Below, in pieces: positions 22,271-31,616 of a stretch of DNA of 64,000 bases (positions are counted from its first letter, which is position 1; each line of letters begins with the position of its first letter). The notes under the pieces were generated by a model. That model saw only the letters and a list, made by a program, of their open reading frames with translations, was not told the DNA's origin and ran no database searches. A program made the position numbers and the translations under genes. The stretch is taken from NCBI RefSeq assembly GCF_006335015.1, contig NZ_VDGT01000001.1:641548-705547 (forward strand). Reading direction: 5' to 3'. This stretch comes from Streptomyces sedi (lineage in GTDB: Bacteria; Actinomycetota; Actinomycetes; Streptomycetales; Streptomycetaceae).

Positions 22271-23425
22271 CTACACCCCGAGCCCGGCCAGCACCCTCCC
22301 GGCCTCCGTCTCGGCGTCGGCGCCGGGCTCCACCAGCAGGTCGGGCACGAGGCCGTCCTCGTCGACGGTGCGCCCGGAGGGGGTCGCGTAGTGCCCGACG
22401 GTCAGCTCGGCGACCGAGCCGTCCGGCTGCTCGCTCGGCATCTGGACCGTTCCCTTGCCGAAGGTGTGGTGACCGACGATGACCGCTCGATTGCGGTCCT
22501 GGAGCGCGCCGGTGAACATCTCGGCCGAACTCATGGTGCCGCCGTCCACCAGCACCACCAGCGGGGTGTCGGTGTCCCCGCCGGCCGGGGCGTGCAGGGC
22601 GCGCTCCTCGCCGTGCACGTCGTAGGTGGCGACCAGCCCGCCGTCCAGGAAGACGGAGGCGGCCTCGGCGGCCTCGGTCAGCAGCCCGCCCGCGTTCCCC
22701 CGCAGGTCGACGACGATGCCGTGCCCCTCGGGGACCTCGGCGACCGCCTCGCTCAGCAGCGCGGCCGAGCCCCGGGTGAACGAGTCCACCTCGACGCGGG
22801 TGAAGCCGTCCCCCTCGGTCACGGTCACGCTGCGGATCGCGAGCCGGGCGCGCTCCACGGACAACTCCCGGCGCTCGCCGTCCCGTTCCATACCGAGCAG
22901 CACGGTGCTGCCGGGGCCGGCCTCGGCGGCGCGGTCGCTGCCGCGCAGCCGGCTGACCACGTCGGTCACCGGGCCGCCGGCCAGCGGAACGCCGTCGATG
23001 GTGTGGATCTCGTCGCCCGGCCTGACGCCGGCGCGCTCGGCCGGGCTGTCCGCGTGCACCTCGCCGACCTCGATCCGGCCGTCGGCGGTGCGCAGTACCG
23101 CTATGCCGGTGCCGACGTACTCGCCGTCAAGGCCGCGGCGCAGCGCCTCGTACTCCTCGGGGCTGTAGGCCGCGGCCCAGCGGTCGCCGCTGCGGCTGAC
23201 CAGCCGGCCGGCGTCGTCGAGGGCCGCTGAGGCGGACTCCCTGGCCTCCTCGACGCCGAGGCCCGCTCCGGAGCCGGAGGCCAGTACGGCCGCCTCCGCC
23301 TCGTCGTTTCCCCTCGGCCACGAACCGGTCGCGGCTCCGGTCACCAACACCCCGGTGAAGACACACGCCAGAGCGGTGCCCCGCCGGACGCTCCGGGACG
23401 AACCGCGGTGAGACGGACCAGACAT
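22271..23425 (-). CDS. S41 family C-terminal processing peptidase
   Basis: 384-residue secreted or membrane-tethered carboxy-terminal protease. It has an N-terminal hydrophobic signal/anchor (about 15-35) and a PDZ domain with GTGIAVLR and HADSPAERAGVRPGDEI. The S41 catalytic region carries DGGTMSSAEMF (the serine nucleophile) and HTFGKGTVQ (the lysine of the Ser-Lys dyad). DLRGNAGGLL is another family signature. The gene lies between ftsX and smpB on the same strand, an order common in actinobacteria. The -10-like TACACT seven bases upstream of the ATG and the lack of a ribosome site predict a leaderless message. Confidence 0.92.
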   Translation of the reverse strand: MSGPSHRGSSRSVRRGTALACVFTGVLVTGAATGSWPRGNDEAEAAVLASGSGAGLGVEEARESASAALDDAGRLVSRSGDRWAAAYSPEEYEALRRGLDGEYVGTGIAVLRTADGRIEVGEVHADSPAERAGVRPGDEIHTIDGVPLAGGPVTDVVSRLRGSDRAAEAGPGSTVLLGMERDGERRELSVERARLAIRSVTVTEGDGFTRVEVDSFTRGSAALLSEAVAEVPEGHGIVVDLRGNAGGLLTEAAEAASVFLDGGLVATYDVHGEERALHAPAGGDTDTPLVVLVDGGTMSSAEMFTGALQDRNRAVIVGHHTFGKGTVQMPSEQPDGSVAELTVGHYATPSGRTVDEDGLVPDLLVEPGADAETEAGRVLAGLGV

Positions 23426-23432
23426 GCTGGGG

Positions 23433-23438
23433 AGTGTA
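23433..23438 (-). promoter_or_regulatory. Candidate -10 element of the S41 peptidase gene (leaderless)
   Basis: TACACT on the minus strand followed by seven bases and the ATG, so the transcript would begin at the start codon. Confidence 0.45.
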
Positions 23439-23504
23439 GGACATCCCCGACGGGCGCACGGTAGTTGACAGTTGCTTCACCGCCGGGGATACGTCACACC
23501 GATT

Positions 23505-24413
23505 TCACACCTTCAGGTACTTGTACAAAGCGAAGAATGCTGCAAGAGCGGGCATCGCGATGCCCGTCACCAACACATAGGGCAGCACCGAGAAGACGGC
23601 GTCCCAGCCGACGAAGTCGATCACCGGGATGCGTTCGGCGAGGAAGCCGTCGATGCCCAGATAGACGCCGAGCAGCAGGAAGCACGCGAGCAGCGCGCCC
23701 ATCAGCCCCGCGATCGTGGCCTCCAGGATGAAGGGCAGCTGGATGTAGAAGCTGGAGGCGCCGACCAGCCGCATGATCCCGGTCTCGCGGCGCCTGCTGA
23801 ACGCGGAGACCCGCACCGTGTTGACGATCAGCAACACCGCCACCACCAGCATCAGCATCATCAGCCCCACGGCCGCGATGTTCACGCCGTTCAACAGGTT
23901 GAACAGGTTCTCCAGCAGGGAGCGTTGGTCCGTCACGGACTGCACGCCCTCCCGGCCGGCGAAGGCCGAGGAGATCACCTCGTACTTGGTGGGGTCGGTC
24001 AGCTTGATCCGCAGGGACTCCTGCATCTGCTCCGGGGTCACCACGGAGGCGAACGGCGAGTCCTTCTGCTGCTCCTGGTAGTGCTCGTAGGCCTCCTCCG
24101 CGCTCTCGTGGTAGACCGTGTCCACGAGCTCCAGGCTCTCCAACTCGGCCGCGATCTCCTCCCGCTGCTCCTCGGTGGCCGGGCCACGGGAGCAGGCGGC
24201 GTCGGTCTCGGCGTCGACCTCGTTGCAGAGGAAGATCGACACCTCGACGCGGTCGTACCAGTAGTCCTCCATGCTGTTGACCTGCTTGCGCGCCAGCAGC
24301 GCGCCTCCGAGCAGGGCCAGGGAGAGGGCGACCGAGACGATCACCGCGAAGGTCATGGTCAGGTTCCGACGGAGACCGACCCCGATCTCCGAGAGGACGA
24401 AGTGGGCGCGCAT
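23505..24413 (-). CDS. ftsX: Cell-division ABC transporter permease FtsX
   Basis: 302-residue integral membrane subunit of FtsEX. One N-terminal helix (about 20-42) precedes an extracellular domain (about 43-170) with two cysteines (FLCNEV and DAACSR). Three helices follow in the C-terminal half (NIAAVGLMMLMLVVAVLLIV and two more). The short coupling motif RRRETGIMRLVGAS contacts FtsE. In other bacteria FtsEX gates cell-wall hydrolases at the septum; in mycobacteria the extracellular domain binds RipC. The ATG at 24413 lies 21 bp after the ftsE stop, so the two form an operon. Confidence 0.96.
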   Translation of the reverse strand: MRAHFVLSEIGVGLRRNLTMTFAVIVSVALSLALLGGALLARKQVNSMEDYWYDRVEVSIFLCNEVDAETDAACSRGPATEEQREEIAAELESLELVDTVYHESAEEAYEHYQEQQKDSPFASVVTPEQMQESLRIKLTDPTKYEVISSAFAGREGVQSVTDQRSLLENLFNLLNGVNIAAVGLMMLMLVVAVLLIVNTVRVSAFSRRRETGIMRLVGASSFYIQLPFILEATIAGLMGALLACFLLLGVYLGIDGFLAERIPVIDFVGWDAVFSVLPYVLVTGIAMPALAAFFALYKYLKV

Positions 24414-24434
24414 GGCGTCCTTTCCGTGGTCGAG

Positions 24435-25124
24435 TCAGTGCTGGTAGCCGTAGACACCGCGGGTCTGGTCACGCACCAACCGACCGCGTTCAAGTTCGAT
24501 CACACGCTTACGCATCTGGTCCACGATCTGGGCGTCGTGGGTCGCCATGACCACGGTGGTGCCCGTGCGGTTGATGCGGTCGAGCAGCTTCATGATGCCG
24601 ACCGAGGTCTGCGGGTCCAGGTTGCCCGTGGGCTCGTCGGCGATCAGCAGCAGCGGCCTGTTGACGAAGGCGCGGGCGATGGCGACACGTTGCTGCTCAC
24701 CGCCGGAGAGTTCGCCCGGCATCCGGTCGTCCTTGCCGCCGAGGCCCACCAGGTCCAGCACCTCGGGCACGGTCTTGCGGATCTGGCCGCGTGGCTTGCC
24801 GATCACCTCAAGGGCGAAGGCGACGTTCTCGCCCACCGTCTTGTTGGGCAGCAGCCGGAAGTCCTGGAAGACGGTGCCGAGTTGCCTGCGGACCTGCGGC
24901 ACCTTCCAGTTGGAGAGCCGGCCGAGGTCCTTGCCGAGCACGTGCACACTGCCCTGGCTGGCGCGTTCCTCCCGCAGCAGCAGCCGCAGGAAGGTGGACT
25001 TGCCCGAGCCCGAGGAGCCCACCAGGAAGACGAACTCGCCACGTTCGACCTCCAGCGAGACGCCACTGAGGGCCGGCGCCTGCTGCCGGGGATAGGTCTT
25101 GGAGACGTTGTCGAATCGAATCAC
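24435..25124 (-). CDS. ftsE: Cell-division ATP-binding protein FtsE
   Basis: 229-residue ABC ATPase of FtsEX. Walker A is GSSGSGKST (about 36-44), the signature is [14 protein letters not shown], Walker B is [12 protein letters not shown], and the H-loop is [10 protein letters not shown]. The start is the GTG at 25124 ([12 protein letters not shown]) with no strong ribosome site. It is first in the ftsE-ftsX unit. prfB lies further upstream, as in many actinobacteria, but here the order is interrupted by two genes (the zinc-ribbon gene and the LAETG protein gene). Confidence 0.97.
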   Translation of the reverse strand: MIRFDNVSKTYPRQQAPALSGVSLEVERGEFVFLVGSSGSGKSTFLRLLLREERASQGSVHVLGKDLGRLSNWKVPQVRRQLGTVFQDFRLLPNKTVGENVAFALEVIGKPRGQIRKTVPEVLDLVGLGGKDDRMPGELSGGEQQRVAIARAFVNRPLLLIADEPTGNLDPQTSVGIMKLLDRINRTGTTVVMATHDAQIVDQMRKRVIELERGRLVRDQTRGVYGYQH

Positions 25125-25386
25125 GGTTACACCAAGTCGGGACTGGGTATGGACGAGGGGTTCTCCCTTGCTCGGCAGACCCTACGCGAAGCGCCGCGCG
25201 CCGCGCAGTTCCGCGGGCCACGTGGCCGCCCCACTTGCCCCCACTCGCGGGGGTTCTCCCGCCGGTGCCCACCGCCCCCGACGCCTTCCGCCCCGCATCC
25301 CGAGGGCCCGCCGTCCGCTCTCCGTCGCGGGCCGGCGTTCCGCCTGGCAGAGTGGAGGAGACGGGGGGACGAGAGGAGACGATCGC

Positions 25387-25581
25387 ATGACCGCCGAGTG
25401 GCTGGTGTGCGCCAACTGCGCGGGGCGGGTGAGCGAGGGGCGGTGCGCGGTGTGCCGCGCCGAGCTGGCGCGGCTGCGGCAGACGCGCGGCCCCTGGGAC
25501 CTGCTGGGCCACCCGGGCGCGCTGATCGCCCTCCTGGTGGGGCTGGCCGCCGTGGCATGGCTGATGGCCCGGCCCGCCTGA
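25387..25581 (+). CDS. Small zinc-ribbon membrane protein
   Basis: 64 residues. Two Cys-x2-Cys knuckles (VCANCAG and CAVCRAE) form a probable zinc ribbon in the first 30 residues. A single membrane helix (HPGALIALLVGLAAVAWLMA) occupies the C-terminus. The ATG at 25387 has GAGGAGA seven bases upstream, and codon use is strongly G/C at third positions. It is the only rightward gene between ftsE and pkaA. No family name is known to me; function unknown. Confidence 0.7.
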   Translation: MTAEWLVCANCAGRVSEGRCAVCRAELARLRQTRGPWDLLGHPGALIALLVGLAAVAWLMARPA

Positions 25582-25643
25582 GCGGGTCCGCGGCATCCCG
25601 CACCCGTCCGCGCGGGCCGGGAAAGTGACGTCGAACGAGGGAA

Positions 25644-25673
25644 GGGCCCGGAACGCCTGAGCGTTCCGGGCCC
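25644..25673. terminator. Bidirectional terminator after the LAETG protein gene
   Basis: Perfect 13-bp stem GGGCCCGGAACGC / GCGTTCCGGGCCC with a CTGA loop, between the convergent zinc-ribbon gene and the repeat protein gene. Confidence 0.8.
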
Positions 25674-25716
25674 GTTGCCCTGATTCAGGGTCGGTTCAGG
25701 GTCGCCTGCCGCCGGT

Positions 25717-26481
25717 TCAGGCGGGGGTGGCGCCGCCCTTGTTGATGAGACGCGGCAGGTAGCGGAAGCCCACACCGCCGGCGATCATGGTGGCAGCACC
25801 GATGACCAGCAGGGTCTCGTTCATGGAGGAACCGGTCTCGGCCAGCTCCTCGCGCTCTTCGGTGGCGGCCTCGTCGGTCAGGTCCTCGGTGGGAGTGTCC
25901 TGCTCGATGGGGCTGCTGCCACCCTCGGTGTCGGGCTCCAGGCCGCCGTCGCCGCCCTCGGCAACGCCCTGCGGGCCGCCGGAGGCGGAGCCGCCCTCGT
26001 CGCCGCCGTTGTCGCCGTTGTCACCCTCGGCGCCGCCGTTGTCGCCGCCGTTGTCACCCTCGGCGCCGCCGTTGTCACCGGCGTTGTCGCCCTCGGTGTC
26101 ACCTTCGGTGTCACCCTCGACGGAACCCTGGTCGTCACCCTCGACGGAACCCTGGTCGTCGCCCTCGACGCTGCCCTGGTCGTCGCCTTCGGTGTCACCC
26201 TCGGTGTCACCCTCGACGGAACCCTGGTCGTCGCCCTCGACGGAACCCTCGTCATCGCCCTCGGTGTCACCCTCGGTAACGCCCTCGACGATGCCGACGA
26301 TGCCGCCGTCGCTCCCCTCGATGACGCCGACGATGCTGGCGTCCTTCGTCGAGGTGTCGGCCGCCTTGGCCGAGCTGTTGCTTGCCGACGCGGTGCCAAC
26401 GACGGCGAGCGAAGCACCCGCGGCGAAGACGGCGGCCGCGGCGATACGCGCCACGTTGGCCCGAGTCTTGGGACTGGCCAT
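25717..26481 (-). CDS. Acidic-repeat cell-surface protein with LAETG sortase signal
   Basis: 254 residues. A Sec signal peptide (1-34, ending TASAS) precedes a Ser/Thr/Lys linker. A highly acidic repeat region follows (about 65-165), built from EGDTEGD, EGDDQGSV and later EGDNGG units, encoded by near-identical 18- and 24-base DNA repeats. The C-terminus has the sortase motif LAETG (213-217), a hydrophobic segment (TLLVIGAATMIAGGVGF) and a basic tail. This is the layout of a substrate of class E sortases, which use LAxTG in Streptomyces. It should end up covalently attached to peptidoglycan. The acidic repeats may bind cations or extend the surface layer; no enzymatic domain is visible. Confidence 0.85.
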   Translation of the reverse strand: MASPKTRANVARIAAAAVFAAGASLAVVGTASASNSSAKAADTSTKDASIVGVIEGSDGGIVGIVEGVTEGDTEGDDEGSVEGDDQGSVEGDTEGDTEGDDQGSVEGDDQGSVEGDDQGSVEGDTEGDTEGDNAGDNGGAEGDNGGDNGGAEGDNGDNGGDEGGSASGGPQGVAEGGDGGLEPDTEGGSSPIEQDTPTEDLTDEAATEEREELAETGSSMNETLLVIGAATMIAGGVGFRYLPRLINKGGATPA

Positions 26482-26724
26482 CTATCCACTACCCCCTGTA
26501 GCTACTTGGTATGTGACGGAGATGCCATCACAGTGTCCCGTGAATGGGGCAGCCTCACGCAAGGGCGGCGGAACCGCTTGGGGTTCACCTTGCTCTTGCG
26601 CCCCTCGCGCTACTCGCACCCACGGATCACAGGCGTGCCAAGTGAACACCCTTCCCCCTGAACGCATCCCCGTCAAGCAGGATGTCCGGTAAGTGCCCTG
26701 CGAGGGGAAGAAGTTGTGTGAAGG

Positions 26725-27831
26725 TTACTTCTCGTGCTGTTTACGCCAACGGATTCCGGCTTCGAGGAAGTCGTCGATATCCCCGTCCAGCACACCCTGA
26801 GGGTTTCCGACTTCGTGTTCGGTGCGCAGATCCTTGACCATCTGGTACGGCTGGAGAACGTAACTGCGCATCTGGTTCCCCCAGGAGTTTCCGCCGTCTC
26901 CCTTGAGGGCGTCCATCTTCGCCTGCTCCTCGGCCCGTTGGTGGGCGAGCAGCCGCGCCTGGAGAACGCGCATCGCGGCGGCGCGGTTCTGGATCTGTGA
27001 CTTCTCGTTCTGACAGGAGACGACGATGCCGGTCGGCAGGTGGGTCAGCCGGACCGCGGAGTCCGTGGTGTTGACCGACTGGCCGCCGGGTCCCGAGGAG
27101 CGGAAGACGTCCACCCGGATCTCGTTCTCCGGGACCTCGATGTGGTCGGTCTGCTCCACCACGGGCAGCACCTCGACGCCGGCGAACGAGGTCTGGCGCC
27201 GCCCCTGGTTGTCGAACGGCGAGATCCGCACCATCCGGTGGGTGCCCTGCTCGACGGAGAGGGTGCCGTAGGCGTAGGGGGCCTTGACGGTGAAGGTCGT
27301 GGACTTGATGCCCGCCTCCTCCGCGTAGGAGGTGTCGAGCACCTCGGTCGAGTACCCGCGGCGCTCGGCCCAGCGCAGGTACATGCGCTGGAGCTGCTCG
27401 GCGAAGTCCGCGGCGTCGACGCCGCCGGCCTCGGCGCGGATGCTGACCATCGCCTCGCGCGGGTCGTACTCGCCGGAGAGCAGGGTGCGCACCTCCAGCT
27501 CGTCGACGGCCTTGCGCACGGAGGCCAGCTCGTCCTCGGCCTCCCGGCGGGCGTCGGCGTCGCTCTCGTCCTCGGCCAGCTCGAAGAGGACCTCCAGGTC
27601 GTCGATCCTGCCGTGCAGCTCCTCGACCTTGCGCAGCTGGCCCTGGAGCAGCGAGAGCCGGCTGGTGACCCGCTGGGCGCTCTCCGGGTCGTCCCACAGG
27701 TTGGGCGCCGCCGCCTGCTCCTCAAGCTCGGCGATGTCGGACCGCAAACGGTCGAGATCGATCACGGCCTCGACGGACTCCATGGTGGAGGCGAGGGACT
27801 TCAACGCTTCGGAAACATCGACGACTGCCAC
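26725..27831 (-). CDS. prfB: Peptide chain release factor 2
   Basis: 368-residue RF2 that ends translation at UGA and UAA. The stop-codon-reading SPF tripeptide occurs in [15 protein letters not shown] and the catalytic GGQ in [10 protein letters not shown]. The frame is continuous: the programmed +1 frameshift of enterobacterial prfB is absent. The start is the GTG at 27831 ([13 protein letters not shown]), preceded by a run of G that acts as ribosome site. Upstream codons are Arg/Gly-rich shadow. It lies 67 bp downstream of the pkaB gene start region on the opposite side of a short gap from the kinase stop. Confidence 0.96.
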   Translation of the reverse strand: MAVVDVSEALKSLASTMESVEAVIDLDRLRSDIAELEEQAAAPNLWDDPESAQRVTSRLSLLQGQLRKVEELHGRIDDLEVLFELAEDESDADARREAEDELASVRKAVDELEVRTLLSGEYDPREAMVSIRAEAGGVDAADFAEQLQRMYLRWAERRGYSTEVLDTSYAEEAGIKSTTFTVKAPYAYGTLSVEQGTHRMVRISPFDNQGRRQTSFAGVEVLPVVEQTDHIEVPENEIRVDVFRSSGPGGQSVNTTDSAVRLTHLPTGIVVSCQNEKSQIQNRAAAMRVLQARLLAHQRAEEQAKMDALKGDGGNSWGNQMRSYVLQPYQMVKDLRTEHEVGNPQGVLDGDIDDFLEAGIRWRKQHEK

Positions 27832-27898
27832 CCCCCCAGCGTAACCGTTGGTCCCGGGGGCGCCCGGCCGCCCGACGGCGCCCCGGGGACGGGGGCGC

Positions 27899-29188
27899 TC
27901 AGCTCGTTCGGGCCTCGTCGACAACGGCCTCCTCGACCACGGCCTCGTCGACAACGGTGGGAACGATCGCCGGGCCCATCCCGTCGCCGCCCTCCCCCTC
28001 GTCGCCGCCGGAGAGCAGCAGCCAGCCGGCCACGGCGGCGAGCACGGCCGCGCCGGCGACCGTCACCGCGAGCCGGCGGCGGCGCCTGGCGCCCGGGGTG
28101 GTCGCGTTGCGCGCCGAGCCGGCGCGCGGCTGCCCGGCCGCGCGGGGCGCGCGGGCGGTCCCGCGCGCCCCGCCGGAGAGCTCGTCGGCGTCCGGGACCC
28201 GCATCCGGGTGTGGGTGACGCGCTCGGAGTCGGGCGCCGCGCCCCGCACCAGGGGAACGGCGGCCCGCGCCGAGGCGGCCGTCGCCAGCGCGGCCTCGTC
28301 CTCGGCCGGCTGTCCGCGGTCCTCCTCCGGCGTGGGATCGCCGAGGTCCAGCGGCTCGCGGCCGACCAGCGCCGGCTGCAACTCACGCAGGCGCGAGGCC
28401 AGTTCGGCGGCACGCAGCCGGGAGGCCGGCGCCTTGGCCAGGCACTGCTGGATCAGCTCCCCCAGCTCGTCCGGCAGCCCGGGCAGCGGCGCCACCTGCT
28501 CGGTGACCTGCCGGCGCAGCACGGCGCCCGGGTGACCGCCGCCGAACGGGGTGAAGCCGGAGAGGAGTTCGTAGAGGACGGTGACCAGGGCGTAGATGTC
28601 CACGGAGGCGCGGGGCGGCAGGCCCTCGACGATCTCGGGGGCCATGTAGTCGGGGGTGCCGACGACCCCGGACTTCCCGCCGTGGCGCGGCTCGTCGATC
28701 AGCTTGGCGACGCCGAAGTCGGTGAGCAGCGCGTGCGGGCGCTCGCCCGAGGTGTCGAGCAGGATGTTCTCCGGCTTGACGTCGCGGTGCACGATGCCGG
28801 CGGCGTGCGCGACGGCGAGGCCGCTGGCGATGCCGGCGACGACGGCCGCCGCCTCGGCCGGGGCCAGCCGGCGCTCCCTGGCGAGGTGGGTGCGCAGGTC
28901 GGGCCCGCGCACCAGGTCCATGACCAGGGCGATCTCGCCGCCCTCGCCCGCCTGTTCCTCGGGGACCAGCAGTTCGCGCACGCCCACGATGTGCGGGTGT
29001 TCCAGGCCGAGGAGCGCGTGCCGTTCATGGGCGAAGCGCTCGGCGAGGTCGGGGTCGGCGGCGAGGTCCTCCCGCAGGAGCTTGATCGCGACCGGGCCTT
29101 CCGGGCCCTCCCCGAGCCACACCGTTCCGGCGCTGCCGCGGCCGAGCACACGGTGGGCGGTGTAGTGGCTGCCGATGTTCCGTGCCAT
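27899..29188 (-). CDS. pkaB: Serine/threonine protein kinase, PkaB-like
   Basis: 429 residues. An N-terminal Hanks-type kinase domain (about 8-265) has the glycine loop GRGSAGTVW, the ATP-binding lysine in VAIKLL, the catalytic [11 protein letters not shown] in [10 protein letters not shown], and APE in YMAPEIV. A Pro/Ala/Arg-rich juxtamembrane linker precedes one membrane helix (about 372-392) and a short extracellular tail rich in Val/Glu, with no PASTA repeats. It sits 197 bp downstream of pkaA; the pair matches the S. coelicolor pkaB/pkaA locus. TAGCCT six bases before the ATG, without a ribosome site, predicts a leaderless transcript. Confidence 0.92.
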   Translation of the reverse strand: MARNIGSHYTAHRVLGRGSAGTVWLGEGPEGPVAIKLLREDLAADPDLAERFAHERHALLGLEHPHIVGVRELLVPEEQAGEGGEIALVMDLVRGPDLRTHLARERRLAPAEAAAVVAGIASGLAVAHAAGIVHRDVKPENILLDTSGERPHALLTDFGVAKLIDEPRHGGKSGVVGTPDYMAPEIVEGLPPRASVDIYALVTVLYELLSGFTPFGGGHPGAVLRRQVTEQVAPLPGLPDELGELIQQCLAKAPASRLRAAELASRLRELQPALVGREPLDLGDPTPEEDRGQPAEDEAALATAASARAAVPLVRGAAPDSERVTHTRMRVPDADELSGGARGTARAPRAAGQPRAGSARNATTPGARRRRRLAVTVAGAAVLAAVAGWLLLSGGDEGEGGDGMGPAIVPTVVDEAVVEEAVVDEARTS

Positions 29189-29194
29189 GGCGTG

Positions 29195-29200
29195 AGGCTA
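29195..29200 (-). promoter_or_regulatory. Candidate -10 element of pkaB (leaderless)
   Basis: TAGCCT on the minus strand, six bases before the pkaB ATG, placing the transcript start at the start codon. Confidence 0.45.
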
Positions 29201-29385
29201 CGTCGCCACTCCGCGCGACACAGGACAGCACGCCGGGATTGTCCCGGTTTACCGGCATGTCCCGGACGAAATTCCTGATGGGAAGTCGATAAATCACCGA
29301 GATCATCGACGAGTTGCGCCGCGAAGGTGATCGGGATTCACCAACGAACGGAAGCGGGGCCTCCATTCACTCCGCTTCACTCCCC

Positions 29386-31089
29386 TCAGGGAACGTTGTC
29401 CTGGAGGTCTTCGACGCCCTGCTGCGCCTCCTCGATCAGCCCGAGCTTTTCCCGCACGTCGTCGAACCAGTCGGTGACGGTGTCCCAGAAACTCCGGCCG
29501 TCGGCGATCCAGTCCTGAAGCGGCGTGAAGTTCCAGATGAGAAAACCGATCACGACGAGAATGAGCAGCATGAAGAGGCAGCCCTTGAGGCAGCCGAGCC
29601 CGGGAATCCGCATCGGGTTGGCGCCGCGGGAACGGCCGCGCGGCTCGCGGTCCTGACGCGGCTGGGGCTCCTGGTAGGGCGGCGGAACGGGCCGCTGGTA
29701 CTGCTGCGGCGGCGGCTGGTAGCGCTGCTGCTGTTGTTGCGGAGGGTAACCGTAGGGGTCCGGCCGCGGCTGGGGCGGCTGCTGGGGCTGCCGCTGCTGA
29801 GGCCGGCGCTGGGGGCGCCGCTGGGGCTGGCGCTGCGGCTGCCGGTGGAGCGGGTCCTGCGGCTCCTGGACCGGCTGGACGCGGGTGGGCTCGTTGCGGT
29901 CCCTGGCGGCGCGCATCTGGTCGCCCCACGGGTGCGGCCCCTCGGGCTCGGGCGGCGTGGGCGGCTGGGCGGGCAGGGAGCGGGTGTCGCCGAGGCCGTC
30001 GCTCCGGCCGCCGTCGGCGCCGACGCTGGGCATGACGTTGGTCGCGGCCTCGGAGTCGGCGTCGCCGCCCGTGTCCGGGGCGCCGCGCGAGCCGCCCGGC
30101 ATGACCTGGGTGGGCTCGGCGGAGCCCTCCGGGCTGATCCCGGTGCCGGGGACGCGGACCGGCGAGGACTCGGGGAGCAGCAGGGCACCGACGCCGAGCG
30201 CCGCGTTGCGCTGGTCCGGGGTGGCGTTCTCGTTGATGCCGGCGGCGACGGCGCGCAGCGCGCGGGCCACGTTGGCCGCGGAGGGGCGTTCGTCGGGCGA
30301 CTTGCGCAGGCAGCGGTCGATGACGGTCCACAGCGGGCCGGGGACCCCGTCGGGGCGGTGCGGCTGCTCGCTGATGTGGCGCTGGAGGACCTGGAGGGTG
30401 TTTCCCCCGCCGAACGGCGGCTGTCCGACGATCAGTTCGTAGAGCAGGATGCCGGCGCCGTAGACGTCGACGGCCGAGGTCTGCTCGCGGCCCTCGGCGG
30501 ACTCGGGCGCCACATAGGAAGGGGTGCCGACGAACTCGTGCGCCCTGGTGACCCCGGGAGAGTCCGCGAGGCGGGCGATGCCGAAGTCGGTGAGCATCGG
30601 GCGCAGCGGCTGTCCGTCCTGGCCGCCGGCGAGCAGCACGTTGGCCGGCTTCAGGTCGCGGTGGACGATGCCCTTGCCGTGCGCGGCGGCGAGGGCGTCG
30701 GCGATCTGTGCGGTGAGGAGGGCGGCGCCGACCGGCGTCATCGGGCCGTTCTCGTAGAGGTGACGGTGCAGGTCGGGGCCGTCGATCAGGTCCATCACCA
30801 GGGCTATCACCTCGCCCTCGACGACCAGGTCGCGGGTGCGGACGATGTTGCCGTGGTTGGCGGCGGCCAGCCGCAGCAGCACGGAGCGCTCGCGCAGGAA
30901 GCGCATCACCACGTCGGGGTCGTGGGCCAGCTCCTCCTTGAGGACCTTGATCGCGACCAGCTCGCCCGGCTCCCCCTGGACGGCGGCCTCCGAGCCGGCG
31001 ACCTCGCGCTGGCGCCCGCGCCAGACGGTGCCGGTGGCGCCGCGTCCGAGCGGCTCGTCAAGCAGGTACTTGCTGCCTACCGGCCGCAC
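29386..31089 (-). CDS. pkaA: Serine/threonine protein kinase, PkaA-like
   Basis: 567 residues. The kinase domain (about 5-280) has GRGATGTVW, VAIKVLKEE, HRDLKPANV, MLTDFGIARL and YVAPESAEG. A long Pro/Gln/Arg linker follows (about 330-505), including QPQRQPQRRPQ-type repeats. Then come a Cys-containing membrane helix (GCLKGCLFMLLILVVIGFLI) and about 45 extracellular residues. The GTG at 31089 has CAGGGAG upstream. pkaB follows on the same strand, and a divergent FHA-domain protein is encoded upstream. FHA domains bind phosphothreonine, so that neighbour is a plausible partner. The linker is longer and more repetitive than in typical PASTA kinases. Confidence 0.92.
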   Translation of the reverse strand: MRPVGSKYLLDEPLGRGATGTVWRGRQREVAGSEAAVQGEPGELVAIKVLKEELAHDPDVVMRFLRERSVLLRLAAANHGNIVRTRDLVVEGEVIALVMDLIDGPDLHRHLYENGPMTPVGAALLTAQIADALAAAHGKGIVHRDLKPANVLLAGGQDGQPLRPMLTDFGIARLADSPGVTRAHEFVGTPSYVAPESAEGREQTSAVDVYGAGILLYELIVGQPPFGGGNTLQVLQRHISEQPHRPDGVPGPLWTVIDRCLRKSPDERPSAANVARALRAVAAGINENATPDQRNAALGVGALLLPESSPVRVPGTGISPEGSAEPTQVMPGGSRGAPDTGGDADSEAATNVMPSVGADGGRSDGLGDTRSLPAQPPTPPEPEGPHPWGDQMRAARDRNEPTRVQPVQEPQDPLHRQPQRQPQRRPQRRPQQRQPQQPPQPRPDPYGYPPQQQQQRYQPPPQQYQRPVPPPYQEPQPRQDREPRGRSRGANPMRIPGLGCLKGCLFMLLILVVIGFLIWNFTPLQDWIADGRSFWDTVTDWFDDVREKLGLIEEAQQGVEDLQDNVP

Positions 31090-31137
31090 GCTGGCTCCCT
31101 GATGCTTCGCTGAATGGTCACGTGTCCCGAGACACCT

Positions 31138-31163
31138 ACTGTAGTGCCGCACTGTAGTGCCAC
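31138..31163. promoter_or_regulatory. 13-bp tandem direct repeat upstream of pkaA
   Basis: ACTGTAGTGCCGC (31138-31150) is followed directly by ACTGTAGTGCCAC (31151-31163), one mismatch. It lies about 50 bp upstream of pkaA, where a promoter or operator would be expected. No regulator is known. Confidence 0.4.
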
Positions 31164-31430
31164 CGGGTGACATCGGGGCCTCGCCCCGGGCACTGCCGGG
31201 TGGGACGCGGCGCCCGCCGGGTCGGTTGCGTGCGGTCGGCGGGGCCGGGGCGTGAGAGGGCGGTCGGCGGGGGCGCGTCCGAGTGATCGCGCGCGGTTCC
31301 GCGGAGGGGGCGCGCGGGGGTGGCGGGGCGGCAGGTGGATGATGGGGGCCGAGTGGCACCTCCCGGTTCCGGCGGAACGCGGGCGGCCGGACGCGGAACG
31401 CGGGCGTGCGGCTTGGGGAACGTTCCGGCC

Positions 31431-31469
31431 CGGTAGCGGCCCGGTAACGACCGCCCCTGGTAACGACCG
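31431..31469. promoter_or_regulatory. GGTAACGACC direct repeats upstream of the FHA/FtsK-like gene
   Basis: GGTAACGACCG occurs at 31443-31453 and 31459-31469, with a weaker GGTAGCGGCC at 31432-31441, in the 527-bp divergent gap 31090-31616. A palindrome GGAACGTTCC is at 31417-31426. Downstream the sequence turns A/T-rich (AATCAAGATCATTAAG, 31493-31508), as expected at a promoter for the rightward gene. No gene is seen in the gap. Confidence 0.4.
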
Positions 31470-31616
31470 ATCAGATCTGGTCAGATATAGCCAATCAAGA
31501 TCATTAAGCATCAGATGCGCGTTCCGCTGTCAGTGACGGGTGCGAGGATGCCACCAGCATCATCCGCATCCCCGCGGGTCGGGACATGACAGCCGGGAGT
31601 GACCGGGAGGGCCGCG

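Noticed and set aside
23465..23489. Perfect TTGACA on the plus strand pointing into the 3' end of ftsX (possible antisense promoter)
   Set aside because: No convincing -10 at 16-19 bases (only ATACGT/TACGTC), so a functional antisense promoter cannot be supported.
26110..26290. Short regular repeats that could be mistaken for a CRISPR array
   Set aside because: They are in-frame coding repeats (EGD-type) within the LAETG protein, without unique spacers, and no cas genes are present.
26482..26676. 64-codon minus-strand frame upstream of the LAETG protein gene
   Set aside because: It has no ribosome site or coding bias, and covers what should be the promoter region of the LAETG gene.
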